From contig NC_072794.1 of NCBI RefSeq assembly GCF_028583425.1, positions 24,425,232-24,489,231 of the forward strand: a stretch of 64,000 bases of DNA. The letters are read 5' to 3'. This document shows, piece after piece, positions 32,330 through 43,172 of the stretch. The notes under the pieces are model-generated. The model was given only the letters and a program-made list of their open reading frames with translations. It made no database searches and was not told the origin of the DNA. Position numbers and translations under genes: made by a program. The DNA is from Eublepharis macularius. Lineage: Eukaryota; Chordata; Lepidosauria; Squamata; Eublepharidae. Within the stretch, counting starts at the first letter, position 1. The number at the start of each line of letters is the position of its first letter.

Positions 32330-33815
32330 AAGTGATGAGAGGCCTTGGCTCTTGCAGTCTATGTTGGTCTTCCAGTGCTCACCATTGTGAACCATCGAAC
32401 TCTTAGCAGAATAGCTTGCAGCCTGACTAAGACAATGAATGCAACTTCTATTGTAATTGCTGCCCTGAATGCTGAGCTCATAGAGCTCAGACGTGCTGCT
32501 TTGGACAATTGTGCTGCCATCTTTGCGGTTATTACTGCAAATTCTACACTCATTCTGTGTGTGCTCCTCTGTTTTCTACCAATGACTGTACACGCTGAAG
32601 TCCAGCCTCTGCAAGAACGTCTCCAATACAATTTGTGGAAACAGCTTGCTGCACAAATGAACAGTTCCACCTTTTATTTGCAGCAAACAAATGACATGAA
32701 CTTATTGCTAGCTTCTTATTCCTGTGTGTACCCCTCTTGCCTTGCTTTTGAATGACACATCTTTAAGCATGTTTTTGAAACATAGTAACATGAAATATAC
32801 TCAAATGTATGATTGGGGTCCAGCTGTGCCCCGACTTCCATTGTTTGCAATGTCTCTTTACACTCCTTATGTAGCTTCCAATTCATCACAAAATCAAACT
32901 GTCTGCGCTCAAATAGTGAACTGCACCAAGCACAAATCCAAGCCTCATTGTCTTTCTGTAGGACCAAATGTTCTTAATTGTTCAAAAACAGAAAATGTTT
33001 CTTTTGCATATGCATATACCCAATTACCCCAAGGTTGGTTCTTTACCTGTGGTTCAAGAACTTTTAATTACATACCTGCTAATTTGTCTGACTCTCTTTG
33101 CTGCCTAAGTCGTTTAGCTATTGCTTTACCTTCCAAAGCCATGCTTACTGCTTCTCGTGAATATCACTGTTACTCTTGATGCTACATGCTCTGAAGAAAC
33201 CTTTCTTATTAATAAAGCTGAAGCTGTTGCTTTAGGAGCCTCTTTAACAGGGGTTCCAGCTCTTGCTATACTTAATGCTAACAATTTAAGGCACTTAGCT
33301 TGCAACTTAGCTAAAACTATTAATGCCACCTCTGTAGCTTTAGCAGCACTAAATTCTGAGCAACAAAAACTTTGCAATGCTGTTTTAGACAATAGAGCTG
33401 CTATTAGCTGTGAATCTGTAAAGAATATGTGTTGTTTTAATTTGTCTGATAATTCAAAAACTGTAAGCAAGCAACTGCAACAACTATCTCACTTACAAAC
33501 TTCCATAAAAGAAGATATTTTACCCTCCTGGTGGACAGCTCTATGGAGCTGGCTGCCAGGTGGCCTCTTAGGTACCATTGTACAATATGGTGCATATGCT
33601 CTAATAGCGCTTATTGTAGGATGCTGTTGTATTCAATGTATTCAATGTACTTGTTGCTTTAGTAATTCCAAAACCACATCCTGCTGCATATTCCGTTACC
33701 ACTTCTGTATCTAGTGTCCCAGCCTCCTGGCTTACATCCTCTGATGATGAGGATGAGGAGGAAGAATGCTCTTGGAATGATGTAGAGAATGCCCCTTTGT
33801 TACCACTTTAATTAA
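32330..33815 (+). pseudogene. Retroviral env remnant, with a duplicated transmembrane piece
   Basis: Three parts. (1) 32345-32530 is a transmembrane-subunit ectodomain piece (heptad-like, ending AALDNCAAIF). (2) 32535-33180 has a signal-peptide-like LCVLLCFLPMTVHAEV and surface-subunit-like frames with several N-glycosylation sites, broken by stops near 32755-32800. (3) 33200-33714 is a transmembrane subunit with a second copy of the ectodomain piece (ending AVLDNRAAI), a C-X6-CC motif (CESVKNMCC), a hydrophobic anchor (YGAYALIALIVG) and a Cys-rich tail. A frameshift precedes an acidic cytoplasmic end. Not functional. Confidence 0.72.
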
Positions 33816-33821
33816 ATAAAT

Positions 33822-33835
33822 AAAAAAGAGTGAAA
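33822..33835 (+). promoter_or_regulatory. Polypurine tract of the provirus
   Basis: aaaaaagagtgaaa lies directly upstream of the 3' LTR, the position used to prime plus-strand DNA. It has one internal T, so it is weak or decayed. Confidence 0.5.
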
Positions 33836-34255
33836 TGTAGGCTGGAGTAGGCATGCCACACAGCCTCCATTAATTGCTCTTTACATTTCTACATTCCTGA
33901 TCTCCTGGTCAGTTGGCATGCCACACGGGAAGACTCAGGGAGTAGTTTAAATGTGTAACAATAAATCTTTCATCATTCACAGAGCACAACATTCCCATAC
34001 ACTCTAAGTAATATTCTTCTATGCTCAGAAGCTCATGATGTACCTTTCTTTCCATTATGCTTCCTAGATAAGACGAAAGTCTGATCACAGCATATTTTGC
34101 TTAGTTGGCTGAGAATGGAATGTGTAACTTGTAACTGTTGCTATAACCATATTTGGGCATCCGGGACTTCTTGAATACAAGCTAATAAAACTCTCGCCTC
34201 CATCTTTGGAGGGACAGACTTTGCATCCAGATCTCGGTCTCGTGTTGTTACTACA
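33836..34255 (+). mobile_element. 3' LTR (420 bp)
   Basis: TGTAGGCT...TTACTACA, colinear with 22004-22426. It is followed by the gctgtg duplication. The AATAAA at about 34184 would end viral transcripts. Confidence 0.95.
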
Positions 34256-34261
34256 GCTGTG

Positions 34262-34376
34262 GAAGATATTCTATGATATTCTACTTTGCTGAGGTCCCTC
34301 CCTTTCCCGAACCCCATCTTCCCTAGGCTCTACCTCCAGAATCTCCAGGAATTTCCCAACCTGTCGTTGGCAACAC
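34262..34376 (+). repeat. SINE-like repeat, right half
   Basis: Continuation of 21895-21997 beyond the provirus. It contains gaggtccctccctttcccga and ends cgttggcaacacta. See the left half. Confidence 0.8.
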
Positions 34377-34595
34377 TAAGAATAGAACCCCAAATGGGCC
34401 ACAACTCTCATGCTGGTAGGCCACAAGGCCAAGAAGAAGAACAGGGTACAAGACGATCTGGGAGAAGAGGTTTTGGGAAGTGCGATGATAGGTTGCCTCT
34501 GCAGAATGAGCAAAAACGGCCACAAAATTCCACTTGCTGTTCAACATTGTTAATAAACTATTGAAGTGCTAATTAATTGCAAATTAAAAATAAAG

Positions 34596-34596
<1 letters not shown>

Positions 34597-34673
<77 letters not shown>
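34597..34673 (+). repeat. (ATTG)n microsatellite
   Basis: About 19 perfect tetranucleotide units. It joins a CR1 3' tail on the minus strand, so it probably grew from the CR1 terminal repeat. Confidence 0.95.
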
Positions 34674-34675
<2 letters not shown>

Positions 34676-35992
34676 TTATAATCTGCTTTCCCCATGAACT
34701 GGCTCAGAGCAGATAACATCAGTATTAAAATTATGATAAAATTTGCATTAAAACCACAAATAAACATATATTCAGTAATAAAACAACTCTAGATGGTGGC
34801 CCATATTTCCCAGCCCCAATCAAACATCCTGAGAGGTGGAAGATGAAAGAATGGCAGTGGTCCACCTGATGGAAAAATCAGGCTGGGGATTGCACTACCC
34901 CTCTCCCCCCACACACACACCACCAGGAGACCAGCAGAATGGCCTGCCAGCTGAGTGGGCATTAATACCAATCCAGAAGACATCCAAGGGGCCTCCAGTA
35001 CCCATACGGTGTCAACTGTGTCCAGCAGGTCACAGTGGAGAGATAAGATTTTACCTGCAAAAAAGCTCCCAAAAGCCTCACAGCCAGGGCTCATTTGGAG
35101 GCGGAACGCACCGGAACGGTGTTCCGGTAGCTCTGAAAAGAAGTCACGTGAGTTTTGGCCCCACCCACGTGATTCCTTTTCCTCCTGGCTGTCTTCGTCT
35201 TTAGCAGCAGGCTCTGCTGCTTTATTTTCATTTGTGACTTGTGTGAGAGAAAGAGAAAGAGAAAGTGAGTGAATGAGTGCAAGCCAAGTGGGGTTGGGCT
35301 CCGGAGGAACATAAGCTGCTTAGAATTCATTCTGCTCTGCTTGCTTTATTTTCATTTGTGACTCGTGGGAGAGAGAGTGAGGGATAGAGAAAATGAGTGA
35401 GTGAGTGCAAGCCGAGTGGGGCTAGGCTCTAAAGGAACGTAAGCTGCTTTGAATTCATTTTGCTGCTTTATTTTCATTTGTGACTTGTGAGAGAGAGTGT
35501 GTGCATGCATGCAAGCAAGCAAGCAAGCAGGGCTGGCTCTCCAGAGGAGGGTAAGCTGCTTTCATTCTGCTTTAAGGAAATACCTGGAGATTTTTGGGGA
35601 AAGGGGCCTGAGGGGTGGATGATGCCTTCTGACACACTTCTGGTGAAGTCAGGGGGTGTGGCATATGCTAATGAGATATTCTAATGAGTCCCTGCTGTTC
35701 TTTTTCTAGGAAATGACCCCTGCTCACAGCTAATTTCCAAATTCATAATTTGACAGTTTCCCTGTTTATAGAGAGACCAAGGATTGAACCACCTGAAACA
35801 ATTTTGCTGGGCCTGAGCTTGTGGATGCAGTAGAAGGTCACATAGAAATCCTTCTTTGCTGCCTTCATAGCCATCTCAGGTTTTCATAGATGTCTTATAA
35901 AAATATTCTTGCCTATTTGTCCCAACACCACTGCTGTCTTAGCTCCTGTTTTATCCGTTGTATAAACTTGCTCAATGTTAATTTATGTGAGA
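34674..35992 (-). mobile_element. CR1 LINE fragments, minus strand, split by a hAT element
   Basis: 34674-34790 is the CR1 3' tail. 34795-35084 encodes on the minus strand CEAFGSFFAGKILSLHCDL and VLEAPWMSSGLVL, colinear with the CR1 at 62390-62510. After the hAT insertion, 35731-35990 continues with more 5' ORF2 sequence. Parts between the tail and ORF2 middle are deleted. A Helitron borders it at 35993. Confidence 0.75.
35085..35722. mobile_element. hAT-type element, 638 bp
   Basis: TIRs are cagggctcatttgg and ...aggaaatgacccctg, with an exact 8-bp duplication ctcacagc (35077-35084, 35723-35730). The interior repeats the block ctgctttattttcatttgtg about three times with gagagagag tracts (35215-35515). 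No transposase is seen. A related 3' end lies at 49667-49803. Confidence 0.85.
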
Positions 35993-36019
35993 CTAGAAAC
36001 AGAGCCCGTTGTGCAAATA

Positions 36020-36995
36020 AATACAGCGGGCTCTAGAAAGCTGGGGAGGGCTGGGGGGGAGGTGGTTAGGAAGGGCTGGCAGGTGGGGGGCAAGGGGGGT
36101 CTGGGGAGAGGTGAAAAGCAGGAGGGGTCTGGGGAGGGATGGCAGGTAGGGAGGCAATGGGGGTTTGGGGAGGGTGGAGAGGCAGAAGAGGCCTGGGGAG
36201 TATTGGCAGGTAGGGAGGCAATAGGGGTTTGGGGAAGGCCGAGAGGCAGGTGGGGTGCAGGGAGGAATGACAGGTAGGGAGGCAAATGGGGGTTTGGGGA
36301 GGGTGGAGATGCAGGAGGGGTCTGGGGAGAGATGGCAGGTAGGGAGGCAATGGGGGTTTGGGGAGAGTGGAAAGGCAGGAGGGCTGTGGGGCGGGATGGC
36401 AGGTAGGAAGGGCAAGGGGGGTTGGGGAGGGTGGAGAAGCAGAAGGGGTCTGGGGAGGGATGGCAGGTAGGGAGGCAATGGTGGTTTGGGGAGGGTGGAA
36501 AGGCAGGAAGGGTGTGGGGCGAGATGGCAGGTAGGAAGGGCAAGGGGGTGGGGAGGGTGGAAGGGCAGGAAGGGTGTGGGGCGGGATGGCAGGTAGGAAG
36601 GGCAAGGGGGATTGGGGAGGGTGGAGAAGCAGGAGAGGTCTGGGGAGGGATGGCAGGTAAGGAAGCAATGGGGGTTTAGGGAGAGTGGAAAGGCAGGAGG
36701 GCTGTGGGGCGGGATGGCAGGTAGGAAGGGCAAGGGGGATTGGGGAGGGTGGAGAAGCAGGAGAGGTCTGGGGAGGGATGGCAGGTAGGGAGGCAATTGG
36801 TGTTTGTGGAGGGTGGAAAGGCAGGAGGGGTGTGGAGTGGGATGGCAGGTAGGAAGGGCAGGGGTGGTTTAGGGAGGGTGGAAAGGTAGGAAGGGTGTGG
36901 AGCGGGATGGCAGGTAGGAAGGGCAGGGGTGGTTTAGGGAGGGTGGAAAGGCAGGAGGGGTCTAGGGAGGCCTGGAAAGCAGCGTGTGGAGCTAA
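36020..36995 (-). repeat. Helitron minisatellite, about 63-bp units
   Basis: About 15 diverged units contain ggcaggtagggaggcaatgg then ggtttggggagggtggaaag. It creates long Pro/Ser-rich frames on the minus strand that have no protein family behind them. The same unit appears in the Helitron at 51309 (about 52020-52195). Confidence 0.88.
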
Positions 36996-37353
36996 GGAGG
37001 GAGGGCAGAGCATGTTCGCTCTTCCCTCTGCATGCCCAGCTCCTGTGGGCCTCGCAGGGCGATGGGCGCATTGCTCATGCCCCATCGCCCTGTCCCTGCT
37101 GAGAGCGCCGCGGCGCAGTGCAGCTCTGAGGGGGATGGGCGTTTCACCCGCCCGGGCCCTGCTGAGAGCGCTGTGGCACGGTGCAGCAGGGCTCCGAGAG
37201 CGGCAGGCGCTTCGCCTGCCCCATCCCTGCCCGCAGCGCAGCTCTGCAGGGCTCGGAGGGCGAGGGGTGTTTTGCCTCTGCCCGGCCCCCGGTGAGAGCG
37301 GCATGGTGGGGCTCCGAGGGGGACGGGTGCTTTGCCTGCCCGGGCCCCGCCAA

Positions 37354-39092
37354 CAGGGTCGGATCTACATATTTTTTGAGGGGGGGCAAAAGTGAAAAAT
37401 GGCACCCCCTTATATTTTTTCTTTATATATACATATATGATCAATGTTTTAATATAGATATATAATAAACAACTCTTAAACCACCGAATAAATTGTCTTG
37501 ACTTCTATGAATTGTTAATAATAACAACTTTACATTATCTTATCCATCATTAGCTAAGCATTCCTCCTAGAATTCCTTTTGTTGTAGGGAGCCAAGAGAG
37601 TTCATAGGCAGACATGCATGTTAGATATTAGGAAGACAGAGTTTAAGGAACTCAGAGGCCTGATGAGAGTCATTCCATGGCAAAAAATACTGGAAGGGAG
37701 AGGAGCAAGCGAAGGGTGGGCTCTCCTAAAACAAGAGCTATTGCGAGCTCAAGCTGTCAATGTTCCAGTAAGACAAATGTGGTAGGGAACTCACAATGAC
37801 AGGGGAAATTTAAAATCCAACAATGGAAGCCCACTACCCAAATAAAGAAAATAGATTCAAATTCTTAATTCTAGAAAAATAACATTTATTGGTTAGCCAA
37901 GGCAAGTTTCTAACACCCAAAAGAATCCACAGCAGATGCAAAGTAGAGATATATGAAAAGTAAACTCTCTTGCTAGGGCATCATGTCCTTAGGAGAAAAT
38001 GCAGATAACTACTTAACTTCAACTAAAAGTGAACTTTTCTGGCTTTTTTTCCTGCAAAACTTCTCACAGCATCATCATAATTTATGGTATTTGCCACACC
38101 ACTTTCAATAGACAATATAGCCAGTCTTGACAAACACTCCTGATACATTGCTGACCTGAGATAATCTCTTTTGGCTGGAGATCAGATCTAATTCTGGGAG
38201 ATTTCCAGCCTGGAAGCTGGCAACCACCATACCATAAGGCTGGATGCTAAGGACTGTTCTTACTAGTGGTGTAAAATTTCCACAAGTTTTGAAGCCATAG
38301 GAAAAAGCTCCCCCCTCCTTTTTTTTTTTTTTTTGCTACATAACCTGGGAAGTTTGGGGGGAAACTGATATGTATGCAATTCATTAACTTACTTTCCTGA
38401 CAAATCATGTCTTATTTTATTGATTTAACAACTTAGCATATAGAAGTGTGCTATGTGGAATAATTAAATTTAAAAGTATAAAGTATATTAGTATTAGTAT
38501 CCCACGCCCCTACCTTCCTGCCTTGGTTTGATCATCTCCCTCTGTGCTGATCTCTAAGCAAATACAGCAAATAGAATGGTGCCTGCCAGCTGGTGGGGTG
38601 ATGGAGGAGCCCCCCTCCCCCTCCATGCGCACCTTTTGGCGCGGTGGCACTTCAAGCTCTTCTCATCCCAGGCAGCAGCGCGCACATGCAGAGACAGGAA
38701 AAAAGCGAGTGAGCCAGGCACAAGCGCCTATTTGCTGGGAAGAGAGGCGAATGCAGATCCCCCTCCTTGCCGGCGCACAGGCCGCTCTCTCTTTGATGGA
38801 GCAAATGGAGGCAGCTGCTGGCTGCCGGGGCCTGGGGGGGGGGGTGGCAGTGGAGCCCTTCCCCTTCCCCCCCCCCTTCACACACACATGCCTTCTGCTG
38901 GCTGTCCCACCGTTTGGTGTGCTTTGCTCTTGAGAGTTGAGGCAGAAAAAAAAACAAGAGGGAGAGCTGGGCACGAGCGGCTGTTTGCTGGGAAGGAGAA
39001 CTCGGATTCTTCTCTTTGCCCATTTGCCGCCCCCTCTTTGATGGCGCCCAGGGCAGGCAACCCCCCTGCCCCCCCCCCAAGATCCGGCCTTG
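37354..39092. mobile_element. hAT-like element (1.74 kb) nested in the Helitron
   Basis: The ends are cagggtcggatctac and ...agatccggccttg (inverted). The flanks are cccgccaa (37346-37353) and cccaccaa (39093-39100), an 8-bp duplication with one mismatch. Helitron sequence resumes on the right with the same GC-rich units. The interior includes a fragment of the SINE-like family (about 38150-38235), poly-T (38319-38334) and GC-rich sequence. No transposase is recognised. Confidence 0.7.
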
Positions 39093-39415
39093 CCCACCAA
39101 GAGCAGTGTGGCGTGGCTCGGCAGGGCTCCGAGGGCGATGGGCGTTTTGCCTGCCCAGGCCCCGCTGAGAGTGGCGCGGTGCGGCATGGCTCAGTGGAGC
39201 TCCGAGGGGGACGGGCGCTTCGCCATCTCCCGGCTCCACCGGGGCTTGAGCGTGTCGCTCTTCCTGCGCCGCCCTCTTCCTCCAGCTGCGCTACCGAGCC
39301 CGCACCCTCCATTGGCGGCCTTTCCTGGCACCCTTTTATGTTTGTGCGCCCCGCGCAGGTGCAGCAGCATCAATGTGAGTCGTCGGATAGATGCTAAGGG
39401 AATTATATAGTAGGA

Positions 39416-40215
39416 TTCCTGTATTTTATGTCAGGAAGGGGGAGAGTAGCTTGGAATTACCTCGTAAGTCTATCCCCCCCCTCCTTCCCTTCAAAAAGCT
39501 TGAGTACCAGCAAAGTTTGTTTGCTTGAGCACTCTTCCCCTCGCAGTAGATTCACCCCACTGACTCTCAGCTTTAACTAGTTTGCAGAATTGTGGTGAGA
39601 TTAAATTGAGGGGGGGGAGGAAAATACCATATAAAACACCATGAACTCTTTGGACAAAGACAGGATAACAAACCAACAAAATCTTTTTTTTTCTCTTTTG
39701 ATTAACTTATAAAGACACTTTTCTGCATATCTAGAGGGAGTCCCCCAAATAGGTTAGGATCTTCTCAATGGTCTAATTTCGCTGCTTTTACAAAAAAAAA
39801 TTGGGGCTGATCTATTTATCATTGAATAAAGCTGGGGCCCACTAGCTACTATGGGAGAAAGAACAATTTGGATGTTCCCCACTTGAAAAATGCCCTCCCC
39901 ACCAGGATTCTCTAAGCTCAGGGCCTTGAGAGACTGGCTTCTCTTCCCCCTGTTTTTCCTCTTTGAATAAAACTGAGGTGTTCTCAGAGTTCTGCGTTCC
40001 TGGGACATCTTCAGTTCTCCTCAAGCTGCCCCCCCTACCCCCGTTTTTGGTTAATTTCCAAAGTCATATTTTTCCCCACACCTGCAATCTCCAATTATGT
40101 AGAGACATTTATTTATGGATGGCCTACTTTGGGGTGGCTTTTAACATCCACACAGGAGCCCAACAAATGATGGTTTCAGTCATTATGATTTAGCATTCTC
40201 ATTTTACATACCAGG
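39416..40215. other. No gene recognised
   Basis: Intronic sequence with short poly-C/G runs between the Helitron and a CR1 copy. No feature is visible. Confidence 0.45.
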
Positions 40216-40219
40216 AAAG

Positions 40220-42195
40220 CATACGACACCCAATCATCTTGATAAATGTCATTGCCATTTTGTGTGAATTTTGAACCAATTACAATGACAGACCTTAACA
40301 CGATCCTGGCCTCTATGAAATCCACTACTTATGCACCTGATCATTGCCCATCTTGGCTGTTAAAAACAAGTAAAGATCACATAAGTGAACCACTGAGATC
40401 TATTGTAAATCAATTACTAACTCAGGGCACCTTCTCCCGGCCACACAGACAGTTTTCCATCCACTAATTAAAAAAAAAATCCCTAGACAAAACTGATGTG
40501 GCCAATTATCATCCAGTCTCTAATCTGCCCTTTCTGGGCAAAGTGATTGAGAGAGCAGTAGCTGACCAACTCTAGATCTTCTTGGAAAACTCTAGTGCGC
40601 TAGACCCTTTTCAGTCTGGATTCAGACCAGGACATGGGACAGAGACGCCTCTAGAAGCATTAGTAGATGATCTCCATCTGAATATAGACAAAGGCCATGC
40701 CTCCTTATTGCTCCTCCCAGATCTATCTGCAGCCTTTGACACAGTAGACCATGCCATCCTGTTGAGGCATCTAGAAACAGAAATGGGCATCAGAGGATGT
40801 GCCCTGGACTGGTTTAAATCTTTTCTCATGGAACAGACTCAAAGGGTTGCCATCGGAGATCAGCTATCTCCAGAATGGGAACTATCTTGTGGGGGTTCCT
40901 CAGAGCGCAATCTTATCTCCCATGTTATTCAACCTCTACGTAAAACCTTTAGGAGAACTCATTCGCAGCTATGGAGCTGGATGTCATCAATATTCAGATG
41001 ACACTCAACTCTATATCTCGCTATCCAGGTCCCCACAGGATGCAGTAGAAATCTTAGATCGCTGCCTGACAGCCATGGTGAAATGGCTGAAAAATAACAA
41101 ATTGAAATTGAACCCAGACAAGGCTGAAGTGATGCTTGTTGGGAAGTTAGAGATCTTGAAAGACTTACTCCTCACTTTCGATGGAGTTCATCTGACGCTT
41201 GCAAACTCGGTTAAGAGCCTAAAGATTATACTGGATCCAGTGCTACTACTAGAAAAACTAGCCTGGAAGATGGCTTCTTATCTTGACAGTGCCAACCTGG
41301 CCACCTGGATCCATGTTATGGTAACATCAAAACTTAACTATTGTAATGCTCTATACATTGGTCTCCCATCTAAGTTAACTAGGAGGCTCCAATTGGAGCA
41401 AAATGCTGCAGCTTGACTGTTAGTAGGAGTGTGCAGGAGCATGAACATCACTCCCATCCTATAGTCACACCTATCAGTTACTGTGCTCAATTACATACAA
41501 AGCTCTTCATGGCCTTGGCCCAGCATACCTACAAGATCGCCTCACTCCTTATGTCCCTCCGTGGCAGCTTCGTTCATCCGAATAGGGTCTCTTGCAGGTG
41601 CCAGCCTGCACATGGGCAAAATCAACAGCAACCTACACACGGGCTTTCTCTGTGGTGGCCCCCACCCTATGGAACGGTCTGCCTGAGGAGGTCAGGAGAG
41701 CCCTCACTCTCCTGGCTTTCGGCAAATGGTGCAAAACAGAATTATTCAAAAAGGCTATTTACTCAGATTGGAGTGAAGTATTATAGGGAGGGGTCTCAAC
41801 TCTCAAATGCTTCGCTAATGAGTTAGGGACCATAGACTTTACCACTACGTTGCCTTCCATATTATCTGTTGCTTTAAATATGTACTCCTATGTACTACTT
41901 GTGCTTCATGTTGTCTAATGTCATCCTAGAATTGATTATGTTCTGTTTCAGCAATTCTTCAACTCCGTATTGGATCCTTGCTAATGCTATGTCCTTGTAA
42001 ACTTGTATTCATTTACCCTTTGACATTGTTTATGGAAATGTCCTTGACACTGTATGGAAATGTCTGCACTTGTCCTTGCTACTGATTGTACTAATCTCAC
42101 ACTATGTAATCCACCTTGAGTCTCAGTGAGAAAGGCAGACTATAAATGACATAAGTAAATAAAATAATAAATAAATAAATAAATAAATAAATGAT
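40220..42195 (+). pseudogene. CR1 LINE ORF2 and 3' UTR, frameshifted
   Basis: The RT domain reads in order HPVSNLPFLGKVIER, FQSGFRPGHGTETPLEALVD, LLLLPDLSAAFDTVDH, VPQSAILSPMLFNLYVKPLG, the catalytic-site remnant HQYSDDTQLY (YADD changed to YSDD), LKLNPDKAEVMLVG and KLNYCNALYIGLPSKLTRRL. It is followed by the 3' UTR and an (AAAT)n tail at 42160-42192. Several frameshifts (near 40490, 40900 and 41430) and stops inactivate it. It is 5'-truncated, with no endonuclease domain. Confidence 0.9.
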
Positions 42196-42541
42196 ACATC
42201 GTTCTGTGTATTGAAGCTGGAAAATATGTGTTGTTCTGTTGCCGTTTACATATGTTCCGTTAAAGTCGGTCTAAATACATTTGCTCTGGAGTACAGCTGG
42301 AAAAATAATCACAAGCATTTAAAAAAACAGCCAACATTTCAAATGTTGCCATGCAAATGTTTGAACATGAAACTGCGACTCGATTTTCAAATCTGAATTT
42401 TTGCACTCTCCAGGGCAAGCAGGATGGCGCTTGCACAACTTAACCCCTCCCCCTGCAGCCCCATTTGCCCTCCCCCAGATATGCCACCAGGGGTCAACGG
42501 GCTCAGAGACAGTGCAGGGGACGCCTGCCATTCCAGCTCAC
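42196..42541. other. FMO intron 2, exon-proximal part
   Basis: No gene. It contains the donor side of the 20.8-kb intron (gtgagc directly after exon 2). Confidence 0.5.
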
Positions 42542-42678
42542 CGTGTACCTCCACACTCCCCCGATGTCACTGGTCCTCTCAAAGCAGGTGGGCTCCAACC
42601 CCTCTTCCAGGCAGCACTTGATAGAGGCCAGTCCACTCACACCCGCCCCAACGATGGCTACTCTCTTGGCCATGGTCC
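42542..42678 (-). CDS. FMO1: FMO exon 2 (first coding exon)
   Basis: The ATG is at 42673 in a good context (gggaccATGG). Only five 5' UTR bases (ggacc) precede it after a tttttcaag acceptor, so at least one upstream noncoding exon must exist. Residues 1-44: [20 protein letters not shown], then [13 protein letters not shown] and [17 protein letters not shown] (9-14) is the FAD dinucleotide-binding loop and Glu32 the usual ribose contact. The 132-bp coding part equals the family norm. The N-terminus resembles FMO1 most. Confidence 0.98.
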
Positions 42679-42920
42679 CTTGAAAAAGCAGAGGAAACAC
42701 ATAGGAGGTATTTAAAGGGTGACCGACATTCCTGAATTAGCTCCTCATAGGGGCTGGCTCTTGATGAAGAAGTGTAAGCCTTAATGCCACACTTGTTCAA
42801 AGACTGCAAGTTTTTAAACCACACCTTTTAAAAGACCATTTTCTGAAGTATCCTTGAATAATTATACCCTCTCAGATAGCATAACATTCAAGATGCATAA
42901 CAATAACAATAACTACCACA
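42679..42920. other. No gene recognised (upstream of first coding exon)
   Basis: This should be intron 1 of the FMO gene. No noncoding exon can be identified from sequence alone here or further right. Confidence 0.4.
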
Positions 42921-42924
42921 ACAA

Positions 42925-43172
42925 TAATAATAACATTCAATTTATATACCACCCTTCAGGATAACTTAATACCTACTCAGAATGGTTTACAAAGTGTGTT
43001 ATCTCCAAAACAATCACCCTGTGAGGTGAGTGGGGCTGAGAGAGCTCTGAGAGAGCTGTGACTGACCCAAGGACACCCAGCTGGCTTCAAGTGGAGGACT
43101 GGGGAATCAAACCCGGCTCTCCAGATTAGAGTCCTGCCACTCTTAACTACTATACCAAACTGGCTGTCCGGG
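42925..43172 (-). mobile_element. Sauria-type SINE, minus strand
   Basis: Inverse of 10684-10912: it ends with actactataccaaactggct (A-box head) and contains gaatcaaacccggctctcca (B box) and gggctgagagagctctgaga. The 3' part lies at the low end with tttatataccacccttcagg. Confidence 0.88.

Larger units (their letters stand above)
21998..34261 (+). mobile_element. Endogenous retrovirus, full provirus span with 6-bp TSD
   Basis: Two LTRs in direct orientation enclose gag, pol and env remnants. The flanks are an exact 6-bp duplication gctgtg (21998-22003, 34256-34261). Internal sequence is heavily deleted and mosaic: part of gag, an RT thumb-like segment in two copies, an integrase C-terminus and two env pieces. 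A full L1 and an LTR fragment are inserted inside. All frames are broken, so it cannot make functional proteins. Pol resembles betaretroviruses, while the env transmembrane part is of the C-X6-CC type. Confidence 0.88.
35993..39415 (-). mobile_element. Helitron, minus strand, split by a hAT element
   Basis: On the minus strand the 5' end is TCCTACTATATAATTCCCTT (39415 down). The 3' end is a stem-loop (gagcccgctgt ... acaacgggctc) followed by tgtttCTAG at 35993. It lies between A and T. Without the nested hAT element it is about 1.68 kb. It contains a minisatellite (36020-36990) and GC-rich sequence with gctccgagggcgatgggcg-like units that reappear on both sides of the hAT. There is no Rep/helicase gene. 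Confidence 0.85.
2651..42678 (-). other. FMO1: Flavin-containing monooxygenase gene, FMO1-like (whole gene span)
   Basis: FMOs are ER-membrane flavoenzymes that use FAD, NADPH and O2 to oxygenate soft nucleophiles (N, S) in xenobiotics and metabolites. Eight coding exons on the minus strand join in phase to 1584 nt (527 residues plus stop; the family is usually near 532). All introns are GT-AG: 20773, 1138, 1213, 3296, 2801, 6260 and 2958 bp in transcript order. Seen motifs are FAD-binding GAGVSG (9-14), FNGQYFHS (166-173), the NADPH site GMGHSG (191-196), FATGY (323-327) and a hydrophobic C-terminal anchor (505-527). By eye the N-terminal half, the KENSVVF segment and VED-ASLYKYIFP point to FMO1, while the last exon also resembles FMO3, so the paralog call is inferred. 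Odd points: His at 61 and 194 where Asn is usual, and a four-residue gap in exon 6. The 5' noncoding exon was not found. Confidence 0.93.

Noticed and set aside
34286..34564. 92-residue open frame after the 3' LTR
   Set aside because: It runs through the right half of the SINE-like repeat and unrelated flank, with no conserved protein.
35983..37304. Pro/Ser-rich open frames of 186-412 residues on the minus strand
   Set aside because: They follow the Helitron minisatellite and its GC-rich units in several frames at once, so they are repeat shadows.
36970..39400. CpG-island-like sequence as an alternative promoter
   Set aside because: The GC-rich parts belong to the Helitron and its nested hAT element, and the site lies inside a large intron with no exon nearby. 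Activity cannot be excluded, but nothing supports it.
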